From assembly GCA_002713365.1 (NCBI GenBank), contig PASR01000017.1:32628-96627 (forward strand): a stretch of 64,000 bases of DNA. The letters run 5' to 3'. Of this stretch, positions 17,112 through 25,503 are shown in pieces. The notes below the pieces were generated by a model, which saw nothing but the letters and a program-made list of their open reading frames with translations, was not told where the DNA came from and did no database searches. Source of the DNA: Rhodospirillaceae bacterium (GTDB lineage: Bacteria; Pseudomonadota; Alphaproteobacteria; UBA6615). Made by a program: the position numbers and the translations under genes. Positions within the stretch are counted from its first letter, which is position 1; each line of letters opens with the position of its first letter.

Positions 17112-18887
17112 TTATTTCTCTGGAATAATGGGCAGTAATACATATGAGGGATAATTACTTCCAACGTGAATAGTAACATTATTATCAAAAACTTCAGCAG
17201 GCCTATTATCTGGATCATCGTGGAGAAACGGCCCTACTCCAGTAAAAGTATTCTTCATATTAGATAGTCCAGTATTTGGTTCGCCCGGATAAACATAATC
17301 ACAACCTCTTATAGATAACCCGAACCGATATCCTTCTGGCAATACAATTCCAGTAGCATGTATCTCAATATCTAGTTCATAAACATCGCCTGGGATTAAT
17401 TCTTGTATTTCATCATGAGTATGATAAGGCGCCCATTCTTCTGATTTATCAGGGTCAGTTTTCCTATGCGAGGCCCTCAACCAGCCTGAAGCAACAGGAG
17501 TATGAGGATCAAGTGCACCGCGAAAGGTTACTTCTTTAAAATCTGACTGAAATACCCTTAGTATTACAAATATATCCGCATCCTTAGTATCAGAGGAAAC
17601 AAATAGTTTAGCGGCCATAGGCCCACATATCTCGGTTTCTTTTTCAACAGGACTAGATATAAAGGTTAGACCATCTCCCATAGCACTGTACGTAATATCT
17701 GCTGAGTTTGAGCTAGAACTACCAGAAAGAACTTGTCCCTCAGGTTCAAGATAAAATTTTGTCCAATCGGTTCTAGGCAAGGGCCAATCATCTTCATCAC
17801 GTAAAACAAACTTCTCTCCAGGATGACGAACGTTCAAAGACACACGCGGTTGGCTTTCCCATATGGAGTCTTGACCCTTTAGATATTTATCAAAGAAACG
17901 CCACTGAATATCGTTTCCATAATCCGTATAATATAAGGACCAGTGTTCTAAACCATGAACTTCAAGATACTTTTCATGTGATGCTGAATGCATAAAGCCA
18001 TTAAAATTACCTCTTGGATGTAATGGAGCACCTCCCCAATTACTACAACTAAGTATAGGCACCTCAATCTTTGAAAAATCAATAAAACGTTCAGCAAAAA
18101 ATTCATCATCAAGTGGGTGCGCGCTAAGAGTAGCGTGTAAATCAAACCTATTATCTTTTAATTCCTCATCAGTGAGTGTTACTGGTCCTGCAGCTAATTC
18201 TCCGTTTGCTCGAGACTTATATCCACGGTCTCCATATCCATGCTGTATTTGCATAATTTGCATGTCATACCAATGCTTAGCGAACGTAGAATAAATTCCT
18301 CCATGATAAGCACCCTCTCTGTAGTAATCGGCTGAACCTTCCCAAGGACAAATAGCCGCTAAATGACTTGGTTGTTCAGCAGCTACCATCCATTGATTAA
18401 TGGCGTAATATGAAATGCCGCTTAACCCTACTTTTCCGTTTGACCAACTCTGCACCCCTGCCCATTCTATACATTGGGCAAAGTCTAGTGTTTCTCGTCT
18501 TGCAAAAACCTCAAGATAGCCAGGAGAACGTCCAGCGCCACGAGAATCAACTCTTATAAGAATATAACCCCTTGGTACCCATTTCTCAGGATCAGCAACC
18601 TCCCATGCTTGGTGAATGTTTGTACTACCTAAAGGCACGTCTGGATGATTTTGACACATAAGATCCCAACAAGTTTTATATAATTCCTCAAAATGTAGAT
18701 CTTTTCCGTATGGGCCATACGACATGATAACCGGATATTTTTCGTCATCGTCTGGTCTATAAACATTAGCTCGAAGCACTAATCCGTCATCCATCAAAAT
18801 TGGAACGTCCCAATCAATGCGCATACCTTCACGAACTTCACTTCTAAACATGTTATCAGCGCCAGTTTTTATATCATCCATTTCCAT
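17112..18887 (-). CDS. CocE/NonD family hydrolase
   Basis: 591 aa serine hydrolase of the Xaa-Pro dipeptidyl-peptidase S15/CocE family. The alpha/beta-hydrolase domain has VDSRGAGRSPG (113-123) and the nucleophile S159 in GLSGISYYA. The C-terminal jelly-roll X-Pro domain follows from about 350 (EICGPMAAKLFVSSDTKDADIF, then ASHR). These enzymes cleave esters or amides such as cocaine, glutaryl-7-ACA or X-Pro peptides. No signal peptide is visible, so it should be cytoplasmic. It is the first gene of a likely minus-strand run that ends with the class II aldolase. Natural substrate unknown. Confidence 0.85.
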   Translation of the reverse strand: MEMDDIKTGADNMFRSEVREGMRIDWDVPILMDDGLVLRANVYRPDDDEKYPVIMSYGPYGKDLHFEELYKTCWDLMCQNHPDVPLGSTNIHQAWEVADPEKWVPRGYILIRVDSRGAGRSPGYLEVFARRETLDFAQCIEWAGVQSWSNGKVGLSGISYYAINQWMVAAEQPSHLAAICPWEGSADYYREGAYHGGIYSTFAKHWYDMQIMQIQHGYGDRGYKSRANGELAAGPVTLTDEELKDNRFDLHATLSAHPLDDEFFAERFIDFSKIEVPILSCSNWGGAPLHPRGNFNGFMHSASHEKYLEVHGLEHWSLYYTDYGNDIQWRFFDKYLKGQDSIWESQPRVSLNVRHPGEKFVLRDEDDWPLPRTDWTKFYLEPEGQVLSGSSSSNSADITYSAMGDGLTFISSPVEKETEICGPMAAKLFVSSDTKDADIFVILRVFQSDFKEVTFRGALDPHTPVASGWLRASHRKTDPDKSEEWAPYHTHDEIQELIPGDVYELDIEIHATGIVLPEGYRFGLSIRGCDYVYPGEPNTGLSNMKNTFTGVGPFLHDDPDNRPAEVFDNNVTIHVGSNYPSYVLLPIIPEK

Positions 18888-19266
18888 CTCCCGTAATTAA
18901 CCTTGATGTTTATGCACACCCTATTAAAAGCTACTCTTATATAGCTGGAAATACTTACTCACGATAGTATATGTAATAATATTAAATCAATCATGCCATA
19001 TTAATCAGCCCTTATATCAGCTAAGTAAATTAAGAGATCTAATCAAAATACTACAAAACATTCTACTAAGAAAATAAACAGACATAACAGCACTAGAAAA
19101 TGTAATACTATCTGGAAGAGTGTATACATAAAGCAATAACTCATGACACTTTTTATTATACAGCACTCATGTACTGAATCTGTTACGGCAGCTAATTTGG
19201 ATGAAGAAAGTGGATTGTGATATGAATAACTTATTAACCTAATATATAACTAATTGGAGAATATAG
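18888..19266. other. Intergenic region, divergent promoters expected
   Basis: 379 bp between the divergently transcribed CocE gene and the Dabb gene. It is AT-rich, with stops in all frames. I see no tRNA cloverleaf, no T-loop consensus and no strong inverted repeat. A GGAG ribosome binding site at its right end serves the Dabb gene. Promoters for both genes are expected here but I cannot place them with confidence. Confidence 0.5.
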
Positions 19267-19563
19267 ATGTCAATTAAACACGTGGTACTGGTTGAATGGA
19301 AAGATAATGCCGATGAAGCAACCATTAATGATTTTTTTAATTCAGTATCAGACTTTGTTGGAAAAATTGATGGAGTACAAGAAGTGGAATGGGGCATCAA
19401 TTTTACAGATCGTGCAGGTAATTTCTCCCACGCTGGCATTGTAACAATGGATAATAAAGAAACACTAGAAAAATATGGACCTCATCCACTGCATCAAGCC
19501 GCTCTCAGTATAGCGTCACCAATACTACAGAATATTATGGTAGTAGATTTTGTTCCTAACTAA
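19267..19563 (+). CDS. Dabb (stress-responsive alpha/beta barrel) domain protein
   Basis: 98 aa, a single Dabb ferredoxin-like domain. It opens with the hallmark IKHVVLVEWKDNAD (about residues 3-16), has a central VQEVEWGINF segment and ends with ILQNIMVVDF. Dabb proteins dimerise into a beta barrel; some are stress-induced, some are cyclases or decarboxylases in plants and bacteria. The HPLHQA segment near 75-80 is the usual conserved helix. It has a good GGAG site 7 nt before the ATG, and its 3' end meets the VOC gene tail to tail with 3 bp between. Confidence 0.85.
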   Translation: MSIKHVVLVEWKDNADEATINDFFNSVSDFVGKIDGVQEVEWGINFTDRAGNFSHAGIVTMDNKETLEKYGPHPLHQAALSIASPILQNIMVVDFVPN

Positions 19564-19566
19564 GAT

Positions 19567-19914
19567 TTAATCCCAACCAAGCGGTTGAGCAAAACTTAAT
19601 TCGTGGCCATCAGGGTCAACCAGGTGGAAATACCTCTCCCCCCACCTGGCATCACGCGGTGGAAATTCTGGAACTAATCCCAGGGCTAAAACCCGATCAT
19701 GCATTACATCAACATCTTCGACATAAATAATAACCCTTCCCCACCAATTAAGCGGAGCATCGTTAGAAAGATTAACTATGTTCAAAAAGCTCGATCCAAT
19801 CTTAAAACTAGTGAGTTCTGCTTTATTTCCTCCATAAAGCATAAAAAATCCAAGGGACTCATAAAAGTTTATCGACCTCTTCATATTATTAGTGGCTAAT
19901 GTAATAGCACTCAA
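19567..19914 (-). CDS. VOC family (glyoxalase/bleomycin-resistance-like) protein
   Basis: 115 aa single vicinal-oxygen-chelate domain. It shows the paired strand-helix units: TLATNNMKRSINFYESLGF at the N-terminus, and IIYVEDVDVMHDRVLALG followed by YFHLVDPDGHELSFAQP at the C-terminus, where the metal-ligand Glu (HELSF) lies. It could be a glyoxalase, dioxygenase or binding protein; small standalone VOC proteins are often uncharacterised. The start is TTG at 19914, giving an N-terminus of normal length. It lies 24 bp downstream of the Gfo/Idh/MocA gene on the same strand. Confidence 0.8.
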   Translation of the reverse strand: MSAITLATNNMKRSINFYESLGFFMLYGGNKAELTSFKIGSSFLNIVNLSNDAPLNWWGRVIIYVEDVDVMHDRVLALGLVPEFPPRDARWGERYFHLVDPDGHELSFAQPLGWD

Positions 19915-19938
19915 AGATTTTATATTAGAGGAAATTAT

Positions 19939-20931
19939 TTAATTAACTCCTATAGGCATATTTGTTTCTGATGATTTAATTATTGCTTCTAGAACCGTCA
20001 CAACATGTATTATTTGACTATGCGGTATGGGATACGGTTCTCTTTCATCTATGGCAGCTGCAAATGCTTCAAGTTCTAGATTCAAAGCATCGCCCTCAAT
20101 ATTAAATTCACCAAAGTCAATGTTTTCAATTTCTCCTTCAAATGGAAGTACTTGCATTTGATTATATGAACGCGGACTAATAAATACAGATGATTGTGTA
20201 CCATGAATAGCAAAACGTAAATTTTGACGCGCAGCCACCATAACAGCAATATAACCAGTCATACCGTTATCAAATTTTAGAAGAACTGAGGTGGTGTCAT
20301 CTATATTTGCCTCCACAACTCTATTAACACTTTGACAATAAACTGAAGAAATGGTCCCAAATAAGTCGACCATTCCATCAATTAAATGAATTCCCATTGG
20401 AGTCATGCCACCAGCGGGCCATTCACTTCGGTCGAATCGCCAATTATCGGAAGGTAGCATCATACCAGCTGGCACAGACTCAGTCGCTTCAACATGCAGA
20501 AGTGTTCCTAAATCGCCAGCTTTTAGACGCGTTCGTAATTCACCCATAACCGGATGAAAACGCCTATTATGGCCAACTACAATTTTAACACCAGCTTTAT
20601 TAGCAGCATCTATAGAACGTTCTGCGTCTGCCCTATTCATAGTAAAAGGTTTTTCACTATATATATGTTTTCCAGCTTTAGCCGCTGCCACCATTTGATC
20701 CGCATGAACCGAATGAGGAGTGGCGAGTACTACGGCCTCTATATCCGCATCAGATAGCATAGACTTAAAACTATCAAATAACTCTAGATTATTGTTGTTG
20801 GCGTATTCAGCAACTTTTTCAGGGTGACGAACCGCGCCAGAAGTAAAAATTATTGAATCACTAATTCCTTGTACAGAACTAACTAAGTTTTGGCCCCACC
20901 ACCCTAGACCTACAATACCTGCTTTTATCAT
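19939..20931 (-). CDS. Gfo/Idh/MocA-family oxidoreductase
   Basis: The ORF opens at 21009, but the Rossmann fold starts at an internal Met (MIKAGIVGLGWWGQN), so the gene is taken as 20931-19939, 330 aa. The NAD(P) motif is GLGWWG. The EKP motif with its catalytic Lys is in IYSEKPFTMN, and the C-terminal alpha/beta domain carries AGGMTPMGIHLIDG, the usual substrate-binding segment. Members oxidise sugars, inositols or related hydroxy compounds. It is divergent from the hydroxyacid dehydrogenase pair at 21075, with about 140 bp between the chosen starts. Substrate unknown. Confidence 0.82.
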   Translation of the reverse strand: MIKAGIVGLGWWGQNLVSSVQGISDSIIFTSGAVRHPEKVAEYANNNNLELFDSFKSMLSDADIEAVVLATPHSVHADQMVAAAKAGKHIYSEKPFTMNRADAERSIDAANKAGVKIVVGHNRRFHPVMGELRTRLKAGDLGTLLHVEATESVPAGMMLPSDNWRFDRSEWPAGGMTPMGIHLIDGMVDLFGTISSVYCQSVNRVVEANIDDTTSVLLKFDNGMTGYIAVMVAARQNLRFAIHGTQSSVFISPRSYNQMQVLPFEGEIENIDFGEFNIEGDALNLELEAFAAAIDEREPYPIPHSQIIHVVTVLEAIIKSSETNMPIGVN

Positions 20932-21074
20932 TACGCAATTACCCCACTTTAATGATACATAGTTGTATTTTATCCTAGCCCTTAGATAATTTAAAATATT
21001 ATGCTCCACTATAAATCAATATTTTAAAAGCGTTATAAAATATTTTATTTAATTATTCACTTAGGAGATTACTG

Positions 21075-22019
21075 ATGGCTTTAAATATCGGTGTGTGTGG
21101 ATTGGGAATTATGGGAGGAGCATTTGCTAATAACCTGGCAAGAAATGGCTTTCATGTTACAGGTTACGACCCAAGTAAAGTTAGATCAAATATTTTTAAA
21201 AAAGCTGGTGGTGTAATTGCTAAAAGTAATAAAGAAGTAGCAGAAAATTCTGATGTAATTATTACTTCTGTGGCAACTGCTAAAATACTCGATGAGGTTA
21301 TCCAAGGCAAAAATGGCATAATAAAAGGAGCAAAAAAGGGTCTTATTATTCTTGAGGCGAGTACCGTTAGCTTCGAGGAAAAAAAGAGAAATCAAATAGC
21401 CCTAAAAAAAGTTAACGCAACAATGCTAGACACACCAGTAAGTGGAGCTGGTAGACAAGCCGAAGCAGGCGAAATTTCTATAATGATTAGCGGACCTAAG
21501 AGTGCATTTAATAAAATTAAAACCATACTGCCTGGATTCACCAAAGTTTCTTACTACGTCGGACCATTTGGTGAGAGTTCAAAATTAAAGCTGTTAATAA
21601 ACATGTTAATATCCGTACATGGGGCTGCTTTTGCTGAAGCAATTACCTTAGCAAGAGCATCAGGAGTAGATTTAAAAACATTTCAAGAAGTACTAAAACC
21701 ATCAGCAGGAAATTCTCGGGTAATAGAGTACCGTGGCCCGTTAATGATTGAAGATGAATACGCAGACTTGAAAGTTAAAACTGCTGACCTAACAATCATG
21801 ATGAAGGATAATGAACTAATAGAAGAATATGCAAAAACATATAATGTCCCTGTTCCAATGTTCCTCGGAAGCATGGTGACTACTTACGCAGCCCTAGCAC
21901 AGGGGTATGGAAGCGAAGACCCTGGTGTAATCACTCGAATTTATGAGCAAATGGCTGGTATACCAAGAAAGAAAAAGTCTAAACGTTCTTCTTCTAAAAA
22001 CCTCAAAAGAATTAAATAA
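21075..22019 (+). CDS. 3-hydroxyisobutyrate dehydrogenase-family oxidoreductase with basic tail
   Basis: 314 aa beta-hydroxyacid dehydrogenase. The Rossmann motif GVCGLGIMGGAFANNL lies at the N-terminus, the substrate loop is DTPVSGAGRQAEAG, and the catalytic Lys lies in KLKLLINM. The last 18 residues (after QMAGIP) are dominated by Lys, Arg and Ser, which is not typical of the family and adds a short, very basic tail. It is followed by a paralogue 16 bp later with a TTAGGAG ribosome binding site. Substrates in this family include 3-hydroxyisobutyrate, tartronate semialdehyde and 2-(hydroxymethyl)glutarate. Confidence 0.85.
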   Translation: MALNIGVCGLGIMGGAFANNLARNGFHVTGYDPSKVRSNIFKKAGGVIAKSNKEVAENSDVIITSVATAKILDEVIQGKNGIIKGAKKGLIILEASTVSFEEKKRNQIALKKVNATMLDTPVSGAGRQAEAGEISIMISGPKSAFNKIKTILPGFTKVSYYVGPFGESSKLKLLINMLISVHGAAFAEAITLARASGVDLKTFQEVLKPSAGNSRVIEYRGPLMIEDEYADLKVKTADLTIMMKDNELIEEYAKTYNVPVPMFLGSMVTTYAALAQGYGSEDPGVITRIYEQMAGIPRKKKSKRSSSKNLKRIK

Positions 22020-22035
22020 ATTAGGAGATACATCT

Positions 22036-22911
22036 ATGAAACTTAAAACTGGCGTGATCGGTTTGGGGAATATAGGTAACGGAGTTGCCAAAAACCTTTC
22101 AAAAAGTGGTTATGAGGTAGTTGGGTACGATGTTAATCCAGAACGTTTAAAAGAAGAAGGAATACATCCGGTAAATGGAGCCGACGAAATAGCATCTATG
22201 TGCGATTTGGTAATGGTTGCTGTAGCATCCTTAGAGGCCTATCGAGAAACCATATCAAATATCTGCAACAGGCCAAGGACCGGATTAATAGTAGGTGATC
22301 TATGCACATTTCCTGAGGAGATTAAGGAAGAAATGAGAAGAGAGTTAGACGAGAATGGTTGTAGCTTATTGGATTGTCCAGTTTCGGGGGCACGACCCCA
22401 ATCTCAAGCAGGCGAACTTGCTATGATCGTGAGTGGGCAAAAAACATCCTTTGATCAAGTTGAAAATGCACTGAATAGTTTTTGTCGTTCGGTAATTTAT
22501 GTTGGTGAATTTGGTACTAGTATTAAAATTAAGTATATCCTCAATTTAATGATAGCTATTCATAATTTAACATGCGCCGAAGGTTTTGTAATGGCAAGAA
22601 AGGCAGGAATAGATCTAGACTTGTTCATAAATGTTGTTAGAAATAGCGCCGCCCATTTAAAAATATTTGACACCAGGTCTGATGTTTGGAAATCCGGCGA
22701 TTATGAAAATAATATTACTGCAGCACTAGCAATCCAATTAAAAGACAAATTAATTATTGAAGATTTTGCTCAGAAATTAGGAGTCCCAACACCTCTATTT
22801 GATGTGGCCGGATCATATTATGATCAAGCAGATAAAAGAGGTTGGAAAGATAAAGATGCTGCAATAATTTTGAAGCTTTTGGAGGAAACTGCAGATATAC
22901 CGCGTAACTAA
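22036..22911 (+). CDS. 3-hydroxyisobutyrate dehydrogenase-family oxidoreductase
   Basis: The ORF begins at 21943 inside the previous gene, but an AGGAG site lies just before ATG 22036, and the protein from there starts with the proper Rossmann motif (MKLKTGVIGLGNIGNGVAKNL), so I choose 291 aa. The substrate loop is DCPVSGARPQSQAG and the catalytic Lys is in IKIKYILNLMIA. It is a tandem paralogue of the upstream gene without the basic tail. The pair may act on related substrates or as a heteromer. NAD(P)-dependent oxidation of a beta-hydroxyacid is likely; the substrate is unknown. Confidence 0.85.
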   Translation: MKLKTGVIGLGNIGNGVAKNLSKSGYEVVGYDVNPERLKEEGIHPVNGADEIASMCDLVMVAVASLEAYRETISNICNRPRTGLIVGDLCTFPEEIKEEMRRELDENGCSLLDCPVSGARPQSQAGELAMIVSGQKTSFDQVENALNSFCRSVIYVGEFGTSIKIKYILNLMIAIHNLTCAEGFVMARKAGIDLDLFINVVRNSAAHLKIFDTRSDVWKSGDYENNITAALAIQLKDKLIIEDFAQKLGVPTPLFDVAGSYYDQADKRGWKDKDAAIILKLLEETADIPRN

Positions 22912-23006
22912 AATTATTTTAACCCAGTTAACTAAAAACATACTAATATTTATCTGTGTTGTTTAATGCTATTCATTCTCCTTATATAAAATGGGTAATA
23001 GATAAA

Positions 23007-24044
23007 ATGACTATAGAACTAATTGATCGGATGCTAAATGGACCAGGCGTATGGTTTGGACCAAAAATACAAAACGATACCAGCTGGATTATGCATCTTA
23101 ATAAAGATGATATAAATGAAATAGATTCAGCACTTTTTTCAGTTAAAGAAGCTAGACTTAAAATTCCGTTTTCCGCTAAAGATTTTTGTTTACCTAACTT
23201 ATCTAAAAAAATTGATAAAGTTGTCGATTTCATAAAAAATGATAAAGGTATAACTATTATTCGGGGATTACCTCGCGAAAAATATAGTGATAATGATTGT
23301 GAATTAATTTACTGGGGCATTGGTATAAATATTGGTAATCCAGTTTCCCAAAATTCACGAGGGCACCTTCTAGGACATGTCCGTGATGAAGGAAGAAGCA
23401 TTGACGATCCAACTGCTCGTCCATATCAGACCTCCAGTAAAATGGATTTCCACTGCGATTTAATGCCAGTAGATATTTTAGGACTCTTCTGCTCACGAGC
23501 TGCACAATTAGGTGGTGAAAGCTATGTTGTTAGTGCAGAAACTGTTCATAACGTTATATTAGAGGAAAAGCCAGAATATCTCGAGGCTCTTTACCAACCG
23601 TATAATATTGATTGGGCGGACGAGGAACCGGAGGGTGCAGATCCTTGGTATACAATGCCCATGTTTAGTTCAGTTAACGGAGAGATCACATCACGAATAA
23701 CTAGTCGCCGATTTATCCAAATGGTTACAAGACATGGAAAGCATCTAGCAGCTAGTAAAGTTCAAATTGATGCTGTGGAGTTTGCCCAAAAAGTTTCTCA
23801 AAGGCCAGAACTGAGGTTATCAATGACCTTAAAAGAAGGTGATATGCAGTTTCTTAGTAATCATAGAACGCTCCATGCACGTTCAGCTTTTGAAGATAAA
23901 AACACAGCTGATCAGCAACGTCATCTATTACGAATGTGGATTAGCTTAGATGATAATAAAAGAAGACCCTTATCACCCCTTTTAGACGAACGATACAGCT
24001 GGGTTAAAAAGGGGGGTATTCCAAAAAAGAGTAAATCTGTTTAA
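23007..24044 (+). CDS. TauD/TfdA-like 2-oxoglutarate/Fe(II) dioxygenase
   Basis: TauD-fold protein of about 345 aa. The Fe(II) HxD motif is in MDFHCDLMPVD. The distal His is in NHRTLHARSAFED, and the 2-oxoglutarate-binding Arg is in RHLLRMWIS. The early part with IIRGLP and YWGIGINIGNP is typical of the TauD superfamily as in clavaminate-synthase-like proteins. The ORF extends up to 22956, but MTIELID at 23007 gives a better N-terminus; neither start has a strong ribosome binding site. It lies just upstream of the selenoprotein-like GST gene. Substrate unknown, and all three metal ligands appear intact. Confidence 0.8.
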   Translation: MTIELIDRMLNGPGVWFGPKIQNDTSWIMHLNKDDINEIDSALFSVKEARLKIPFSAKDFCLPNLSKKIDKVVDFIKNDKGITIIRGLPREKYSDNDCELIYWGIGINIGNPVSQNSRGHLLGHVRDEGRSIDDPTARPYQTSSKMDFHCDLMPVDILGLFCSRAAQLGGESYVVSAETVHNVILEEKPEYLEALYQPYNIDWADEEPEGADPWYTMPMFSSVNGEITSRITSRRFIQMVTRHGKHLAASKVQIDAVEFAQKVSQRPELRLSMTLKEGDMQFLSNHRTLHARSAFEDKNTADQQRHLLRMWISLDDNKRRPLSPLLDERYSWVKKGGIPKKSKSV

Positions 24045-24093
24045 TAATAAGATTATGACTGTAATATAAATTTATAAATGGAAACAAATCTAA

Positions 24094-24765
24094 ATGTCTA
24101 AGTACCATCTCATCAGTTCATTTACCTGACCATGGGTTCAGCGCGCCGTGATTTTAATGCGTGCTAAAAAAGTTGAATTCGAAGTAACATATGTAAACCT
24201 TCAAGATAAACCGGACTGGTTTCTAAAAATATCTCCGCATGGAAAAGTACCATTACTAAAGTGTGGGGATGATATTCTTTTTGAATCCAATGCAATAGCC
24301 GAGTTTCTTGATGAAATGGTAGAACCTAAATTACATCCATCAGATCCAATTGAACGTGCACATAATAGGGCTTGGACAGATTTTACTTCTGATTTTGCTA
24401 GTGCTCTCAATTCAATAGGGTATGCCAAAACTCGAGAAGAAATGCTTTTAGCCTTAGAAAAAGCACCTAAAACGCTCCAGAGAATTGAAACAGCCCTTAA
24501 AAATAATCAAAGAAAAAATGGACCTTATTTTAATGGTGAAAAACTATCTCTAGTAGATGCAGCCTATGCACCTTTTCTACAAAGGTATTGCTTAGTTGAT
24601 AAATTCTTAAAAAATAATGTTTTAAGAAATTTTCCGTATATTAAAGCTTGGTGCGATACTCTATTATCTGATGAACGTATTACTGGCGCAGTTCCTTCAA
24701 ACTTCGAAAAAGAATATATTGCGGCATTAAAAAGACGACAGACATATGCTGCAACATTATTTTAA
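24094..24765 (+). CDS. GST-like protein with probable selenocysteine at the catalytic Cys
   Basis: The ORF track starts at GTG 24148, which would remove the first strand and active site of the thioredoxin fold. The frame opens at ATG 24094 and reads MSKYHLISSFT-TGA-PWVQRAVILMRAKK, so a TGA (24127-24129) sits exactly where this GST group has the catalytic Cys of its CPWVQR/CPYVQR motif. Read through, it is 223 aa: Trx-like domain to about 85 with HGKVPLLKC and LFESNAIAEFLDE, then the all-helical GST domain with LSLVDAAYAPFL. A SECIS-like hairpin starts about 11 nt after the TGA. TGA ends other genes here, so it is not a Trp codon. The alternative is a nonsense mutation in a decaying gene, but the rest of the frame is clean. 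Selenium-pathway genes are not in the window. Confidence 0.72.
24127..24129 (+). other. In-frame TGA, candidate selenocysteine codon
   Basis: Codon 12 of the GST-like frame, between ACC (Thr) and CCA (Pro). The homologous position is the active-site Cys that forms the mixed disulfide with glutathione. Sec at such a redox position is the standard pattern of bacterial selenoproteins. One base change from TGC or TGT would also create it, so mutation cannot be excluded. Confidence 0.65.
24140..24165 (+). promoter_or_regulatory. Candidate bacterial SECIS hairpin
   Basis: AGCGCGC (24140-24146) pairs with GCGTGCT (24159-24165): seven pairs, one of them G-U. The 12-nt loop CGTGATTTTAAT has GU at its second and third positions. 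Ten nt separate the TGA from the stem base and 17 nt separate it from the loop, within the range described for bacterial SECIS elements and close to the E. coli fdhF geometry. It is a GC-rich stem in AT-rich DNA, although it also encodes the conserved QRAVILMRA segment. Confidence 0.6.
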
Positions 24766-24801
24766 GCTAAAATAGTTAATTACTAAACTTTGTAGAAATA
24801 A

Positions 24802-25491
24802 TTGAATAATTCTATTAACCCTAATGGATATAGATCAGATGATCCTAGATATGGACTATCTGGAGAAGAACTGACCCAGTATTATCAGAATCAGCCTCCG
24901 CATTACTTTATCAAAGCACTTTATAAGCCAGATGTATTTTCATGCCTTAAAAATGTAGAAGATAAATACCGAGATTATGTCGAAAGCCATCTTAATTTAA
25001 TTCACTTCTCGGGCACTTGTTTTTCTAATAAAAGCCCTGAACCCAGAGGGATAATGTGTATAATTGATGCTCCTGATAAATACCTTGCTAAATTATATAT
25101 TAAATCAAGTATATATAGCCATTATGGTCTCTTAGAAGAACCTAAAATAACAAGATTTGTAAGTAGTAAAAAGTTAAAGTATATGGACCGCATACTAGAT
25201 TCGAATAAACAATTATTCGTTTGCGAATGTATTGACGGTCCTGAATCAAGCGAACGACGCAAATATTCTTCGCTTGCACATCATAAATACCAGGGGGAAA
25301 TTATAGATAAGTTCATAGCCCATGGCCCTTTGCGAAACGATGACAACACAGAGTTGATTGGAAGCTTATTCATAATTGAGGTAGAAAACAGAGATGCTGC
25401 CTATGAATTAGTTTATAATGAACCAATGGTAAAAAATGATGTATTTAAAACAGTTGAAATCACTCGTTGGTGTTACGATAGTTTCTTATAA
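24802..25491 (+). CDS. Double YCII-domain protein
   Basis: 229 aa. The C-terminal half (LAHHKYQGEIIDKFIAHGPL, then GSLFIIEVENRDAAYELVYNEPMVKNDVF) is a YCII (YciI) domain with its conserved HGPL and the Asp/Glu-rich tail. The N-terminal half (HYFIKALYKPD, then RDYVESHLNLIHFSG and RGIMCIIDAPDKYLAKLYI) has the same order of elements and looks like a degenerate YCII domain. YCII proteins are ferredoxin-like and include muconolactone isomerase-like enzymes. The start is TTG, directly after an in-frame TAA, since no ATG exists until the middle of the gene. It is 36 bp downstream of the GST-like gene. Confidence 0.7.
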   Translation: MNNSINPNGYRSDDPRYGLSGEELTQYYQNQPPHYFIKALYKPDVFSCLKNVEDKYRDYVESHLNLIHFSGTCFSNKSPEPRGIMCIIDAPDKYLAKLYIKSSIYSHYGLLEEPKITRFVSSKKLKYMDRILDSNKQLFVCECIDGPESSERRKYSSLAHHKYQGEIIDKFIAHGPLRNDDNTELIGSLFIIEVENRDAAYELVYNEPMVKNDVFKTVEITRWCYDSFL

Positions 25492-25503
25492 AAATATTGA
25501 ATA

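Noticed and set aside
18888-19266. tRNA or small RNA gene
   Set aside because: No cloverleaf pattern, T-loop consensus or strong hairpin could be found by eye.
24127-24129. TGA as a tryptophan codon (alternative genetic code)
   Set aside because: Several intact genes in the window end with TGA at sensible places, including the ATGA overlaps at 694-697, 5024-5027 and 8963-8966. A code change would extend them into their neighbours.
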